DNA of 42,842 nucleotides, taken from contig JAAEMV010000118.1 in assembly GCA_024225195.1 (NCBI GenBank), positions 1 through 42,842 of the forward strand, in the 5' to 3' direction. Below the pieces are notes generated by a model, which was given only the letters and a program-made list of their open reading frames with translations, ran no database searches and was not told the origin of the DNA. Position numbers and translations under genes: made by a program. This DNA is from Planctomycetaceae bacterium. GTDB lineage: Bacteria; Planctomycetota; Planctomycetia; Pirellulales; Pirellulaceae. Positions 16,108 through 23,706 of this stretch are shown one piece after another (the stretch's first letter is position 1; every line of letters begins with the position of its first letter).

Positions 16108-17562
16108 TTAAGGTAAAATCACGGTGCAATCTGTAGCCGCAAAGTGATCGTCTAAATCGTAGGCAACATCCTCCGTAATTCCCGTGTAGGAAATATTTAG
16201 ATATTGCAAATTGTTCAGCCCCATCAATGAAGGCTTAGACGCGTCCGTGATCTTTGTTTTACCAAGATGCAAAAAAGTTAACTGCGGCATGCTCTCCAGC
16301 ATCTTAATGCCTGCATCAGTCACTTTGGTGTTATCTAAATTCAAAGAAGTCAGTCCTTTCAGCGAAGTGACTGGCTTAAGACCAACATCCGAAAATTTAG
16401 TACTCCATAAATTGAGCTCTTTGAGACCAGCAAACTTTGCCAGACTTTCACCAGCAGCATCCGTGATGCCTGGCGAATTACATTCGCTCAAATCAAGCTT
16501 CTCAAGCTTTTGTAATGCAGTTAGATATTCGATCCCCTGATCCGAAAGTCGCGTGTCTCTCAAATTAAGTTTGACAATGTTTTGCATCCCCGCAATAACG
16601 CGAAGTGTTTCATCACCAATGGAAGTACGAAATAAATGAATTTCTTTTAAGTCCAAATCGGCAAGCGTCTTGAAACCTTTATCTGTGACACTTGAGTCGT
16701 TTAGCCCAAGCACTTTGAGCTTCTTCATCTTCGCCACAAACGCCATCGATTCATCATTAATCGAGTTACCCCAGACTTTTAGAAACGAGAGATTTGGACA
16801 ATGGGAGAGTGCCTCGAGTCCAACAATTGTCACGCGATTGCAATCACTCAGGTCAATTGCTCTTAACGTCTGCAATTCAGAAAGGTATTGCAGCTCCTCG
16901 TCACCCACTCTCGTTTGCCCGCATCGAATCTGTTCCAAGGCAGGATACTCGGAGAGGACCTTCATTCCTTCAGCCGACAGCGTAGCTTTCAGCAACTGCA
17001 AAAACTTCAATCGCTTTAAGGGCTTGAGTTTTTCAAAATCCTCTGCAGACGGCGTGCTTCGACTAATGTCTAAATACTCGAGGTTGACAATTTTGGCCAA
17101 CTGCTCGAAGGAACCGGAGTCAACTTTAGTTCCATCGAGAATGACTCTAGTCAATTTGGTAAATTTACCTAACTGCTCAAGACCGTCGTTTCCAAGTGAG
17201 GACTCGGCTAAGTCAACTTCTACAGCGAAACCATCATCATCCATTGAGAAGAACGCATCTCTATTTTCAAGCTTCTCGCGAATAGCTTCTTCTTCGGCTA
17301 GTGAGAATCCACTAATCACTACAGGATCAGGCGCGACTGGCACCTTGGCTTGCGGTTTAGGGGCGGCAACAGGGGGACCTGAAACTGCGCCAGAAGTCTC
17401 GGGAGCCAACGAAGCGACCGCTGGCTCGTCACCGTTAGTCTCTTCCGCACGCTCGTCTCTTGCCCGACGGAGTTCGCTGTAGTCGCTAATTTCACAACCC
17501 ACCAATCCGATGAAACTGGCAAACAAAAGGCCTACAAAACATTTTTTGACAACAGAATTCAT
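16108..17562 (-). CDS. Leucine-rich-repeat lipoprotein
   Basis: This 484-residue protein starts with a lipoprotein signal (lipobox LVGC, C23) and a Pro/Ala-rich linker (about 55-85). From about residue 120 it consists of tandem cysteine-poor LRRs of about 24 residues with consensus L-x-x-L-x-L-x-x-T-x-(I/V)-T-D-x-G, for example LTSLNLDNTKVTDAGI and LTFLHLGKTKITDAS. Such repeats mediate protein contacts and are abundant in planctomycetes. ATG 17562 is preferred because GAAAGAG lies upstream and the signal peptide starts there; the frame extends 17 codons further. It is a single gene in a convergent arrangement. The partner is unknown. Confidence 0.85.
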   Translation of the reverse strand: MNSVVKKCFVGLLFASFIGLVGCEISDYSELRRARDERAEETNGDEPAVASLAPETSGAVSGPPVAAPKPQAKVPVAPDPVVISGFSLAEEEAIREKLENRDAFFSMDDDGFAVEVDLAESSLGNDGLEQLGKFTKLTRVILDGTKVDSGSFEQLAKIVNLEYLDISRSTPSAEDFEKLKPLKRLKFLQLLKATLSAEGMKVLSEYPALEQIRCGQTRVGDEELQYLSELQTLRAIDLSDCNRVTIVGLEALSHCPNLSFLKVWGNSINDESMAFVAKMKKLKVLGLNDSSVTDKGFKTLADLDLKEIHLFRTSIGDETLRVIAGMQNIVKLNLRDTRLSDQGIEYLTALQKLEKLDLSECNSPGITDAAGESLAKFAGLKELNLWSTKFSDVGLKPVTSLKGLTSLNLDNTKVTDAGIKMLESMPQLTFLHLGKTKITDASKPSLMGLNNLQYLNISYTGITEDVAYDLDDHFAATDCTVILP

Positions 17563-17961
17563 AAACACTCTTTCAGATCCAATATCACTTCGTCGTTTGT
17601 CTAGCAAAATCACCCAATCAAACCTATCAAGAATTTACCATCTTATGGCTCGATTAACAGTACAACGGATCACCATCGGTCAGCAATACTGAGGGCTGAC
17701 CGCGATCCCAACACTCATATCCACCGAGACCACATCGACCAAGAAACCGTTCATTCAATCAACTCCAACCCGCCTCGCTGCCTAATATCTCACGGCAATT
17801 TTTTTTTATCACAATCGAAACATCCCTCCTATTTGGTAATTTTCAAATGAGAAATTACGCTAAAATTGAACCAGCCGATCCAAGTGAGATTTATCGATCG
17901 AATTCAATCGTGTTAGTTTGCAAACATAATTTGGTGTATTCTCTTTTCCCGTTAATAGACA
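17563..17961. other. Divergent intergenic region
   Basis: The gap between the LRR lipoprotein and the TPR gene must hold both promoters, but no good hexamer pair stands out. One inverted repeat is clear, CGGTCAG (17677-17683) with CTGACCG (17696-17702) around a 12-base spacer, without a T-run. It could be an operator or a leader hairpin. No RNA gene is recognised. Confidence 0.4.
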
Positions 17962-19338
17962 ATGAACAGCAGAAACTTGACCAACCATCTCCCCCATCAC
18001 TGGCTAATGGCAGCCTTAATCGTCAGCCTATCCACAGCCTGCACGCCCCCCCGAGCGATATTCGCCCAAGAGTTAACATCCAGCATGTTGCTGCGCCCAC
18101 ACATCGAGAGTTTAAATGCCCAGCATGACGATGTGTCAAAAGCGATTGAAGTATTTAAAACCGGCGATTTCATTCAGGCCAAACAATTACTTGGCTCGGT
18201 TTGCGAAGCAGACACCTCGCTACCACCGTCCGATTTGTTGTTGGCGACGATGTTTCAAGCAGCTGGTCGTCCCAATCTTGCCCGAGTAGAACTAGAAAAC
18301 GCAATTCAGAGCAGGCCAAACGACCCTGGAGCTCTATTGATTTTCGCTGAGTCCGCCATCCAAAATGGACGCTATGCCGAAGCCAAAATCCTATTGGAGC
18401 GAGCGGCCCAGCTGACAACCCAACTCTCCAACAATGCCTACCGAAAACAAAACATTCAAAACCGAATCGCATTGAACTCAGCCGCAATCGCGGAATACAG
18501 AAATTCGTGGAGCGAGGCTGCGGACCTGCTTAAGCCCCTAGCCGTTCAAGAACCCGGCAATTCGAACGTGATCTCACGTCTATCTCGAAGCCTGTTTAAA
18601 TCAGGCAAACCGGATGAAGCATCAACGTTACTCAAGAAACATTGGAATGAAAACAAAACGACCACGCAGAGACCTGAAATCACTATGGCAGTTCTCTTTC
18701 AGGAAGCAAACGATTTGAAAAAAGCGGAAGAGCTAATGGTCGCTGCTTCAGAACTCGAAGCCGAGAACGCCGTCAACCAGACAACGGTTGCTCGCTGGGC
18801 ATTGGACAATGGAAAACTTGAACTCGCAAAAAAATGTGTCGATCGTGCTCTCAAATCCCAACCGAATCTTGACACCCAATTACTTTCAGCGCTCGTTGCC
18901 CGTTACCAGAAAGACTATGAAGCCGCCCAAACTATTCTGGAGTCAGCACATCTCGAATCACCAGCCAACCTTGGAATCATCCTCGAACTGGCCATGACGC
19001 TAAGCAACATTAAGGGCGAAGAAAATCGCGGTCTACAGTACGCTCAATTGGCAGTCAAAATTCAACCTGACCTGCGACAGCCTGCCGGCCGCAATGCCGC
19101 CATGTCACTCGCCTGGCTACTCCATCGGTTCGGAGGCCAAGCGGAGTCTGAAAAGATTCTTCAGAAAGTCCTGATGGCTGGTCCAATTAGCACGGAATGC
19201 AATTATTTCGCCGCGAGGATATTGATGAATAAAAATCGATCAGCCTCGAAACAGCTATTTGAGGAAATCATTAAAAGCGGACGTCGATTCCCAAATTTCG
19301 ACGAAGCAAAAGACCTCTACGAGAAAACAATCTGGTAA
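17962..19338 (+). CDS. Secreted TPR-repeat protein
   Basis: This 458-residue protein has an N-terminal export signal ending near AIFA-QE (about 35). The segment LSTAC at 23-27 is a poor lipobox, so periplasmic release is the simpler reading. The rest is helical TPR-type repeats from about residue 58 to the end, for example GDFIQAKQLLGSVC, GRYAEAKILLERAAQL and GKLELAKKCVDRALKSQP. These give a protein-binding scaffold. No catalytic motif is seen. It is a single gene that converges with the HisN-type phosphatase. The function is unknown. Confidence 0.75.
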   Translation: MNSRNLTNHLPHHWLMAALIVSLSTACTPPRAIFAQELTSSMLLRPHIESLNAQHDDVSKAIEVFKTGDFIQAKQLLGSVCEADTSLPPSDLLLATMFQAAGRPNLARVELENAIQSRPNDPGALLIFAESAIQNGRYAEAKILLERAAQLTTQLSNNAYRKQNIQNRIALNSAAIAEYRNSWSEAADLLKPLAVQEPGNSNVISRLSRSLFKSGKPDEASTLLKKHWNENKTTTQRPEITMAVLFQEANDLKKAEELMVAASELEAENAVNQTTVARWALDNGKLELAKKCVDRALKSQPNLDTQLLSALVARYQKDYEAAQTILESAHLESPANLGIILELAMTLSNIKGEENRGLQYAQLAVKIQPDLRQPAGRNAAMSLAWLLHRFGGQAESEKILQKVLMAGPISTECNYFAARILMNKNRSASKQLFEEIIKSGRRFPNFDEAKDLYEKTIW

Positions 19339-19371
19339 CAGGACTTATGCGGCCGGCCGCTGCAAGGCGTT

Positions 19372-20178
19372 TTATTTTCCAGCGTTCAACATTTCAATCA
19401 CGGCCTCGTGAATCAAACCGTTGGAGCCGACAGCGTCTCCGGAATCAATTCGCTCATTTCCCTGCCAGTCCGTAAACTTTCCGCCGGCTTCTTCGATGAT
19501 CGGTTGTGCTGCGGCGGCATCCCATACGTTGAGTTCGGGATCAATCATGACCTCAACGCGACCGGTAGCGACTAAAAAATATCCGTAAACATCTCCCCAG
19601 GTTCGGCAAAAATAAACGCTGCTTGCCAACTCACGATAGAGATCACCCGCACCGCGTGCCCCGAAAGAATCGACCGACGTGGTGGTCAAAACAGAATCCT
19701 TCAAACATGTTTTTTTTGAAACATGAGCCCGGACAACCGGTTGCTCTCCTTGAAATGTCCAAGCCCCCAATCCCTCCGCAGCGTAGACTCCAACATCAAG
19801 ACCAGGTAGGTATACCGATCCAATTACTGACTTTCTAGTCTCTGATTCGGCCTCCACTTTCTCAACTGCAACCATGGTTCCGTACAATGGAACACCGCTA
19901 ATAAATGACTTGGTTCCATCGATCGGATCAAGAATCCAACGATAAGGCGAACTGCCTTCCACCGATTCGAACTCTTCTCCAACGATCGAGTCCGATGGAT
20001 AGCTCTCCTGAATCATTTCCCTCAGATACCGCTCGGCGTCCTGATCGGCGATCGTTAATGGAGATCCATCTTCTTTTTTCTGCACATCGAAAAGAGTGGT
20101 TTGAAAATATTTTAATGTCCGTTTACCAGCTGCCTTGGCAATCTGATTGGCAAACGCTAAGCGTGCTTCCAGTTCCAT
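19372..20178 (-). CDS. hisN: Histidinol-phosphatase, inositol-monophosphatase family
   Basis: This 268-residue enzyme of the Mg-dependent, Li-sensitive phosphatase family has GEEFESV (E68/E69) and DPIDGTKSFISGVPLYG (D84, D87) as metal sites. The C-terminal site is WDAAAAQPIIEEAGG. The sequence SFISGVPLYGT after the DPIDGT motif is the form found in HisN-type histidinol-phosphatases, not in classical inositol monophosphatases (which have N-F-x-x-x-x-P-x-x-x-x-S). It would make histidinol in histidine biosynthesis. ATG 20178 is used; GTG 20187 adds three residues. It follows lspA by 56 bases on the same strand. Substrate preference within the family is inferred. Confidence 0.75.
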   Translation of the reverse strand: MELEARLAFANQIAKAAGKRTLKYFQTTLFDVQKKEDGSPLTIADQDAERYLREMIQESYPSDSIVGEEFESVEGSSPYRWILDPIDGTKSFISGVPLYGTMVAVEKVEAESETRKSVIGSVYLPGLDVGVYAAEGLGAWTFQGEQPVVRAHVSKKTCLKDSVLTTTSVDSFGARGAGDLYRELASSVYFCRTWGDVYGYFLVATGRVEVMIDPELNVWDAAAAQPIIEEAGGKFTDWQGNERIDSGDAVGSNGLIHEAVIEMLNAGK

Positions 20179-20234
20179 TTTAGACACGTCTCAACCACAT
20201 GAAATTTGATAAACAACTAAACGGAAAGCGAGAT

Positions 20235-20855
20235 TTAGGATTGATCCGCGTCAGTTTCAGAATGATTCGAAACCGGTTTTTGCTCTGCTCGGTACGCATA
20301 GATCACCATCATGATCGCTCCACAGACGCAACAAACATCGGCGATATTAAAATTAGGCCAAGGATTAAACCCTTGAACTCCGTCGAGATTGAATAGAATC
20401 CAATCCCGTACATTATATTGAATCTCAACCGGATAGTTTGGCTGAGACCCCCACCCAACACGATCGTAAAAATTCCCCAACGCGCCGCCACAAATAATGC
20501 CAAGCGTTAAGGTAAGCCAACGATCGCGAATTCCTCCGTAACAATACAGCCAAATAAGGAATCCTAAAATCAGTAAAATACTGACGAGGGCAAACACCCA
20601 TTGATAGCCCTGCCCAAGACCGAACAACGCGCCGGGATTCGTGGCAGTCTGGATCCCGAAGATACCCGAGATCCACCACTCGGGAATTTGGGCTGCATAA
20701 TCCTCGGAATTTGGATCAGCCCGCAACGGATCAAAATGGTACCGAAACATGTACCACTTCGTCACCAAGTCGAGAGTTAACCCAATCAAACAGGGCAAAA
20801 AAAACAGGGCGTGACGATGCCAAGGCAATCGTCCGCCCTCTGTTCGGTCTGTCAA
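20235..20855 (-). CDS. lspA: Lipoprotein signal peptidase (signal peptidase II)
   Basis: This aspartic protease of the inner membrane removes signal peptides from lipidated prolipoproteins. Four membrane segments are visible, with the family motifs LDLVTKWYMF (29-38), TNPGALFGLGQG (72-83), GGALGNFYDRV (D131) and FNPWPNFNIADVCCVCG (D173). D131 and D173 are the catalytic pair. The 206-residue form from TTG 20855 is chosen because it begins 11 bases after the zinc-finger gene's stop; GTG 20894 would overlap that gene. A loop of about 20 residues between segments 1 and 2 is longer than in E. coli LspA. Its substrates would include the lipoproteins encoded at 16108 and 40341. Confidence 0.93.
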   Translation of the reverse strand: MTDRTEGGRLPWHRHALFFLPCLIGLTLDLVTKWYMFRYHFDPLRADPNSEDYAAQIPEWWISGIFGIQTATNPGALFGLGQGYQWVFALVSILLILGFLIWLYCYGGIRDRWLTLTLGIICGGALGNFYDRVGWGSQPNYPVEIQYNVRDWILFNLDGVQGFNPWPNFNIADVCCVCGAIMMVIYAYRAEQKPVSNHSETDADQS

Positions 20856-20868
20856 TGAAGCTTCGGCG

Positions 20869-21249
20869 TTAGTATTTAGTGCTTTCGAGCTCACTGGCAC
20901 ATTTGACGCAATACGGTGTGTAGGGAATTGCTTTGAGACGCATTTTCGGGATTTTCCCCGAACACTCAAGACAAATACCATAAACGCCGTTCTCAACACG
21001 TTCAAGAGCGCCTTCAATCTGAACGAGCGTCTCGCCTTCGTTATTCATCAATAATATCGTGTTATCTTGCTCGAACGTATCGCTTCCCATGTCGGCAATG
21101 TGATTGGAAACCGAAGAATTTCCGCCCCCTCCCGCTCCGGCATTGGACAATGCCGCGTCAGCAAGGGTCGAAACATCACCACGCAATCGGGCACGAAGCA
21201 CCAAAAGCATCTCTTTAAATGGCTTGACGTCCGCTTTTTTCATTTTCAT
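20869..21249 (-). CDS. DksA/TraR-family C4 zinc-finger protein
   Basis: This 126-residue protein has the DksA/TraR layout: an N-terminal helix pair (about 8-35 and 55-85) and a C4 zinc finger formed by C93-x2-C96 and C114-x2-C117 ([12 protein letters not shown] and YCVKCASE). In between, [15 protein letters not shown] is the usual DksA signature. Family members enter the RNA polymerase secondary channel or act as general regulators. The tip motif is not obvious, so ppGpp co-regulation is uncertain. The ATG has GGAG eight bases upstream and a good promoter at 21328-21356. It heads a likely operon with lspA and the HisN-type gene. Confidence 0.88.
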   Translation of the reverse strand: MKMKKADVKPFKEMLLVLRARLRGDVSTLADAALSNAGAGGGGNSSVSNHIADMGSDTFEQDNTILLMNNEGETLVQIEGALERVENGVYGICLECSGKIPKMRLKAIPYTPYCVKCASELESTKY

Positions 21250-21327
21250 CCAAGTTCTCCGTTAAATCCGTTGGTTCCGGCGAGTTTGTTCCGGTTCGGT
21301 TTGCACCAACCTCCGAATCGAGGTGGA

Positions 21328-21356
21328 ATTGTAAGAAGGGCACCGTGTTGAGTCAA
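21328..21356 (-). promoter_or_regulatory. Sigma-70-type promoter of the zinc-finger-lspA-hisN unit
   Basis: On the minus strand TTGACT (21356-21351) and TACAAT (21333-21328) are separated by 17 bases, five of six matches in each hexamer. The leader to the ATG at 21249 would be about 70 bases. Confidence 0.7.
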
Positions 21357-21649
21357 TTAAAAATGATTTAATTAGCTCGAAATTTTAACGCAAACCATTA
21401 AACAACAACACGTTACGACTCCCCAAAAGTCTCGACCGCCACTCAAACAAAGTAAAATGCGTTAAGTTTGGGGGCGTTTCAAACACCTTAGGTAGGCTTT
21501 AGACTGGCTCTCACTACGAAATACATACCGGAATGGTTTGGGAATTTTTGTTCTTTGACCAAGTCCTAAACGAATAACCGCAGTTCATTTGCCTCAGTTA
21601 GCACTGAATTGCGTTGAAAATGAATTTACCTTTTATTTTGGGGACTCCC
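21357..21649. other. Intergenic region before dapB
   Basis: Beyond the minus-strand promoter the gap is AT-rich and has no protein frame. It presumably contains the dapB promoter; TTTGACC at about 21555 is a possible -35 but no matching -10 stands at the right distance. No RNA gene or repeat is recognised. Confidence 0.35.
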
Positions 21650-22456
21650 ATGAGTAATCAACCAACGAATCTGGCAATCAGCGGCGCTGCTGGAAGGATG
21701 GGAAAACGGCTCATCGCACTGGGACATGAGGATCCCGCCTTTCAAATTACGGCAGCCGTGGAAGCCAACGAGCACCCCTCTATCGGACTAGACTCTGGAG
21801 TCCAAGCCGGAATCGAGGCCACCGAGGTTCCCTTTACTAGTGAGTATCCCTCCGAAGTCGACGTCGTGATCGATTTCTCACACTCACAGGGGGCGGCAGC
21901 CGCTCTCAATTATTGTCTTTCAAATAACAAGCCATTAGTCATGGCGACGACCGGGCTCGACGTTTCGATCATCGAAGAAATTCACCATGCCGCGAAACAA
22001 ATCGCCGTCGTTTGGGCGCCGAGCATGAGCCTGGCAGTAAATTTAACCATGAAACTCGTCGAGACTGCGGGGCAAGCACTCAAAGATCACGCAACTGGTG
22101 TTGATGTTGAGATAATTGAAAAACACCATCGATTCAAGGCTGACGCTCCCAGCGGAACGGCGCTCAAATTTGGAGAAATCATTGCCGAGACGATGGGGCA
22201 AACCCATCATCAACATGGCCGAGAAGGCCTCGTCGGTGAACGCCCCAGAAACGAAATCGGATACCACGCGGTACGTACTGGAGATAACCCTGGAGCTCAT
22301 ACCATTCATTTTGGCATGTTGGGAGAGACAATCGAGCTGAATGTTTCAGCCAGCAATCGAGACTGCTACGCGAGCGGGGCGCTTGCAGCGGCAAAATTCG
22401 TCGCCAGCAAGCCACCGGGACTTTACAACATGTTTGACGTGCTTGGTCTTAGCTAG
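21650..22456 (+). CDS. dapB: 4-hydroxy-tetrahydrodipicolinate reductase
   Basis: DapB reduces hydroxy-tetrahydrodipicolinate with NAD(P)H in lysine and diaminopimelate biosynthesis in the cytoplasm. The 268-residue product shows the dinucleotide-binding start LAISGAAGRMGKRLI, DVVIDFSHSQGAAAAL, and the catalytic signature EIIEKHHRFKADAPSGTALK. The C-terminal HTIHFGMLGETIELN follows. ATG 21650 is used, with GGGGA just upstream. Upstream in-frame codons at 21614 and 21620 would add residues not expected in the family. The next gene begins 22 bases after the stop and probably shares the transcript. Its presence implies a meso-DAP pathway, relevant to the debate about planctomycete cell walls. Confidence 0.96.
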   Translation: MSNQPTNLAISGAAGRMGKRLIALGHEDPAFQITAAVEANEHPSIGLDSGVQAGIEATEVPFTSEYPSEVDVVIDFSHSQGAAAALNYCLSNNKPLVMATTGLDVSIIEEIHHAAKQIAVVWAPSMSLAVNLTMKLVETAGQALKDHATGVDVEIIEKHHRFKADAPSGTALKFGEIIAETMGQTHHQHGREGLVGERPRNEIGYHAVRTGDNPGAHTIHFGMLGETIELNVSASNRDCYASGALAAAKFVASKPPGLYNMFDVLGLS

Positions 22457-22478
22457 ATCAGAATTTTGGTGGAATCAA

Positions 22479-22880
22479 ATGGCAAAGTGTGACGAGGGCT
22501 ATCTGTGTAGTATCTGCGGAGGCGATGTTGAGAACATTACGCAGAGCGACCTCTATTTAAGGTATGTCACTGGAATGCTCGATCCGGAATTACTGCATGC
22601 AGAGCCAGAGCGACACATTCGCTGCAACCCAACTCTCGCGCAGTACATTGTCGCGGAGGACTTCGAAGCCGTCCGTGTCGAAGGAGATTTTGATAAGTCG
22701 CAACTCGATCAGACTCACGTCCGCCAACGCGAATCGCTGGTTACCCGAGGCTGGAACCGGCTCAAAGAAATCCGTAGTCTTGGAGAAGTCTCCATCCTAG
22801 AATTCCCACTTCCGGAAGCGATCGAAAAATTCAAAACGCGGGCTGCTTCAACGCGAGACTCGAACACGACTTCGGAATAG
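22479..22880 (+). CDS. Small cysteine-containing protein of unknown function
   Basis: This 133-residue protein is not recognised. It starts MAKCDEGYLCSICGGDVENI, with C10-x2-C13 and further cysteines at C4 and C49 that could make a zinc site. A mixed alpha/beta body follows (SDLYLRYVTGMLDPELLHAE, RCNPTLAQYIV) and ends in a charged, probably disordered tail. There is no signal or membrane segment. ATG 22479 has GGTGGA upstream; longer reading into dapB in this frame is a shadow. It follows dapB by 22 bases. A cytoplasmic metal-binding or nucleic-acid-binding role is only a guess. Confidence 0.65.
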   Translation: MAKCDEGYLCSICGGDVENITQSDLYLRYVTGMLDPELLHAEPERHIRCNPTLAQYIVAEDFEAVRVEGDFDKSQLDQTHVRQRESLVTRGWNRLKEIRSLGEVSILEFPLPEAIEKFKTRAASTRDSNTTSE

Positions 22881-22928
22881 TATCAAGTTCGCAATTGAGA
22901 TCTTTGACAACTCCCGTTCTCGGATTCC

Positions 22929-23285
22929 CTAAAACTTATCGAGGAACACGAAACTGCCATCGTCGCCGAGAGGCAAGTCAATGACTTCAACGACGGCTCC
23001 GATTTCGAGTGGTGCATAAAGATGCGGAAATAACTGCCCACCTCGGGATTCTTCCCATTTTATCTCATGCCCAAGACGACTGATTTCCACGCACAATAAG
23101 AGTAACTCGGTTTGACCTTGAAAATGCTTCTCTACCGTTTCCCGAACCTGTGCTTCCGTGGAAAAGTGAATATAGCCGTCCTCAAAATCGATGGGAGCCC
23201 CTGCAAAAACGCCCACATCCTGCGCCGCTTTCCATTCGGTTCGGCTCGTCACCTTGTAAATAAACTGGGCTGCATTCGGTTCCAT
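22929..23285 (-). CDS. DUF952-family protein
   Basis: This 118-residue protein matches DUF952, a small cytoplasmic family of unknown activity. Seen: FIYKVTSRTEWKAAQDVGVF, DGYIHFSTEAQVRETVEKHF, GQTELLLLCVEI, LGHEIKWEESRGGQLFPHLY. The conserved IHFST and WEESRGGQLFPHLY stretches are the hallmarks; distant similarity of the family to ADP-ribosyltransferase-like folds has been proposed, but I cannot judge it here. ATG 23285 is used; TTG 23300 is an alternative. A possible 48-residue frame ends 24 bases upstream. Confidence 0.85.
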   Translation of the reverse strand: MEPNAAQFIYKVTSRTEWKAAQDVGVFAGAPIDFEDGYIHFSTEAQVRETVEKHFQGQTELLLLCVEISRLGHEIKWEESRGGQLFPHLYAPLEIGAVVEVIDLPLGDDGSFVFLDKF

Positions 23286-23308
23286 AGGATCACATCTCAA
23301 TTCAGAAT

Positions 23309-23455
23309 CTAGTTGGTTAATTTGGCTCGCTCGGATTGCAGGGGAACCAGCAGTTCACGTTTAGCAGGCATTTTTCGAGTGCCTGAATCATTTTCAAACT
23401 GTAATTCCCTGGGCCAACCACTGGGGAGAGGCTTACTTTTAACTGCGTCCTGCAA
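23309..23455 (-). CDS. Possible 48-residue protein upstream of the DUF952 gene
   Basis: A minus-strand frame from TTG 23455 to TAG 23309 encodes 48 residues, including KPLPSGWPRELQFENDSG and MPAKRELLVPLQSERAKL. It has GAGG five bases before the TTG, and its stop lies 24 bases before the DUF952 start. The frame is open further up to about 23475 without a better start. The composition looks protein-like, charged and soluble, but no family is recognised and the length is short enough for chance. Confidence 0.3.
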   Translation of the reverse strand: MQDAVKSKPLPSGWPRELQFENDSGTRKMPAKRELLVPLQSERAKLTN

Positions 23456-23706
23456 TAACGCCTCGCCGTGATCTACCCTGCGGACATCTTGTCATATTTT
23501 TCGCTTTTCCGAAACGACTTTACTAGATCGTACACCAGAGGTTTTCAGGTTTTAGAATTTGGATAGAGAATCCCACTCCAAGGCATCTCTAAAAAAATTA
23601 GATAATGCGATGCACACGTCCCAGCGTCTACGGTTCGGTTAACCTCCGAATAACGCTTGAGATTGCTTTCGGGTCAGGTGACATTCCTTCAGTAAATGTT
23701 CACCGG
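23456..23706. other. Intergenic region, no gene seen
   Basis: With the possible 48-residue frame this gap is 251 bases; without it, 421. The sequence is AT-rich around 23490-23620 and has no recognised RNA, repeat or terminator. A minus-strand frame across 23639-23848 reads into the next gene out of frame and is a shadow. Confidence 0.4.

Noticed and set aside
16670-17482. Plus-strand 270-codon frame
   Set aside because: It mirrors the LRR lipoprotein on the other strand; Ser- and Leu-rich sequence arises from the repeat codons.
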